Assembly (NCBI GenBank): GCA_002281005.1
Contig: NCFD01000133.1
Location: 1-5,047 of the forward strand
Length of the DNA stretch: 5,047 nucleotides
Origin: Acidocella sp. 35-58-6
GTDB lineage: Bacteria > Pseudomonadota > Alphaproteobacteria > Acetobacterales > Acetobacteraceae
Reading direction: 5' to 3'
The notes under the pieces are model-generated. The model was given only the letters and a program-made list of their open reading frames with translations, was not told the origin of the DNA and did no database searches. Shown piece after piece: positions 4,358-5,047 of this stretch; the stretch's first letter is position 1; the number at the start of each line of letters is the position of its first letter. The position numbers and the translations under genes were made by a program.

Positions 4358-5047
4358 ATGCTCCAGGCTGAACATCTCGGCGAGCCTGACCTCATAGACA
4401 CCGTGCGGCCAAAACGCCGTGCCCGGCCAATCATTCGTTCGGCTGGCATCAGGCTGGCGCTCGTCTATGCGACAGTGTTCGGGGTCAGTGCTTTCGCGCT
4501 GGCCTTTTCGTTATGGTATTCCACCGTCGGCCTGTTGCAGCGGCAGGTTGAGGTGGCGGTGCGAAACGATGCCTCAGCGCTTGGTGACCACTTCGCCATC
4601 GGCGGCATCCCCTCGCTGGTCATGGCGATCCGCGATCGATTGGCCAACAACATCGATGGTGACGCGATTTACCTGTTGATCGACCCGCTGGGTAACCGCG
4701 TTATCGGCAACCTGGACCGCTGGCCGGTGGGGCTGACCGAGGCCAATGCGTGGTACGAACTGCCGGTCACACGCCAAGGGGTTGGGTCCATCGCCTTATT
4801 AAGGGCCTACCCCATTATTGGCGGCGACCAGTTGCTGGTGGGCCGCGATGTGCGCGCCCGCACCGAATTGCGCCGTGTGTTACAAGATGGCCTGCTATGG
4901 GCCATGGGCATCATGGCGGTGCTGGGCCTGCTGGGGGCGCTGGTCATCCGCTCATTGTTCCGCCGGATGATCCGCGATATTTCCTCAACCACCCGCGCTA
5001 TTTCACGCGGCGACCTCACCAGGCGGGTTCCCAAAACCGGCGACGGC
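4358..5047 (+). CDS. sensor histidine kinase, N-terminal part (runs off the window)
   Basis: An open frame of 230 codons with no stop continues past the window end. It encodes a basic cytosolic N-terminus (about 1-30, with RPKRRARP). Then come a first membrane helix (about 31-56), a periplasmic sensor segment of roughly 120 residues (including DAIYLLIDPLGNRVIGNLDRW), a second helix (about 178-199) and the beginning of a HAMP linker (MIRDISSTTRAISRGDLTRRVP). This matches the N-terminal layout of OmpR-partner sensor kinases; the HisKA and ATPase domains must lie beyond the edge and were not seen. It sits 27 bp after the response regulator, whose stop codon is in the same frame. The ATG at 4358 lacks a clear ribosome site, so the start could be a later codon such as GTG 4403. 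The identity as a membrane sensor is strong; the signal it detects is unknown. Confidence 0.85.
   Translation, partial: MLQAEHLGEPDLIDTVRPKRRARPIIRSAGIRLALVYATVFGVSAFALAFSLWYSTVGLLQRQVEVAVRNDASALGDHFAIGGIPSLVMAIRDRLANNIDGDAIYLLIDPLGNRVIGNLDRWPVGLTEANAWYELPVTRQGVGSIALLRAYPIIGGDQLLVGRDVRARTELRRVLQDGLLWAMGIMAVLGLLGALVIRSLFRRMIRDISSTTRAISRGDLTRRVPKTGDG

Overview
The window most resembles chromosomal DNA of an alphaproteobacterium. The evidence is the moderately high GC content, a GTP cyclohydrolase II carrying a worn-out RibB-like N-terminal domain, a short cytosolic-looking L,D-transpeptidase-family protein, and the style of the response regulators. An order close to Rhodospirillales is a guess. 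No phage, insertion sequence, CRISPR array or clear foreign island is visible. Most of it is ordinary housekeeping and regulatory DNA.

Left part (1-973): the minus strand carries the 5' half of a tRNA-Arg(CCT) at the window edge, whose 3' half cannot be recognised. Next to it is an OmpR/PhoB-type response regulator (128-835) with no kinase gene beside it. A 138-bp divergent intergenic region separates this regulator from ribA.

Middle (974-2579): ribA (GTP cyclohydrolase II, riboflavin synthesis) is followed by an overlapping YkuD-fold L,D-transpeptidase-family gene, so the two are probably co-transcribed. This pair converges, with an 8-bp gap, on a two-gene minus-strand operon (3347 to 2588). 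That operon encodes a DUF883/YqjD-like tail-anchored coiled-coil protein and a YqjE-like (holin-X/superfamily III type) small membrane protein, matching the enterobacterial yqjD-yqjE order.

Right part (3363-5047): a 284-bp divergent intergenic region holds a near-perfect FNR/FixK-type palindrome, a second short inverted repeat and a third weak one. After it, a second OmpR-type response regulator starts on the plus strand, followed by its probable partner, a membrane histidine kinase that is cut by the window end after the start of its HAMP domain.

Together the window joins flavin supply, envelope remodelling, a stationary-phase or stress-type membrane pair and two signalling loci. No clearly new multi-gene system is evident. 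The points most worth following up are the half tRNA, the FNR-like box before the yqjDE-like pair, the degenerate RibB domain of RibA, and the unusual junction between the second response regulator and its kinase.
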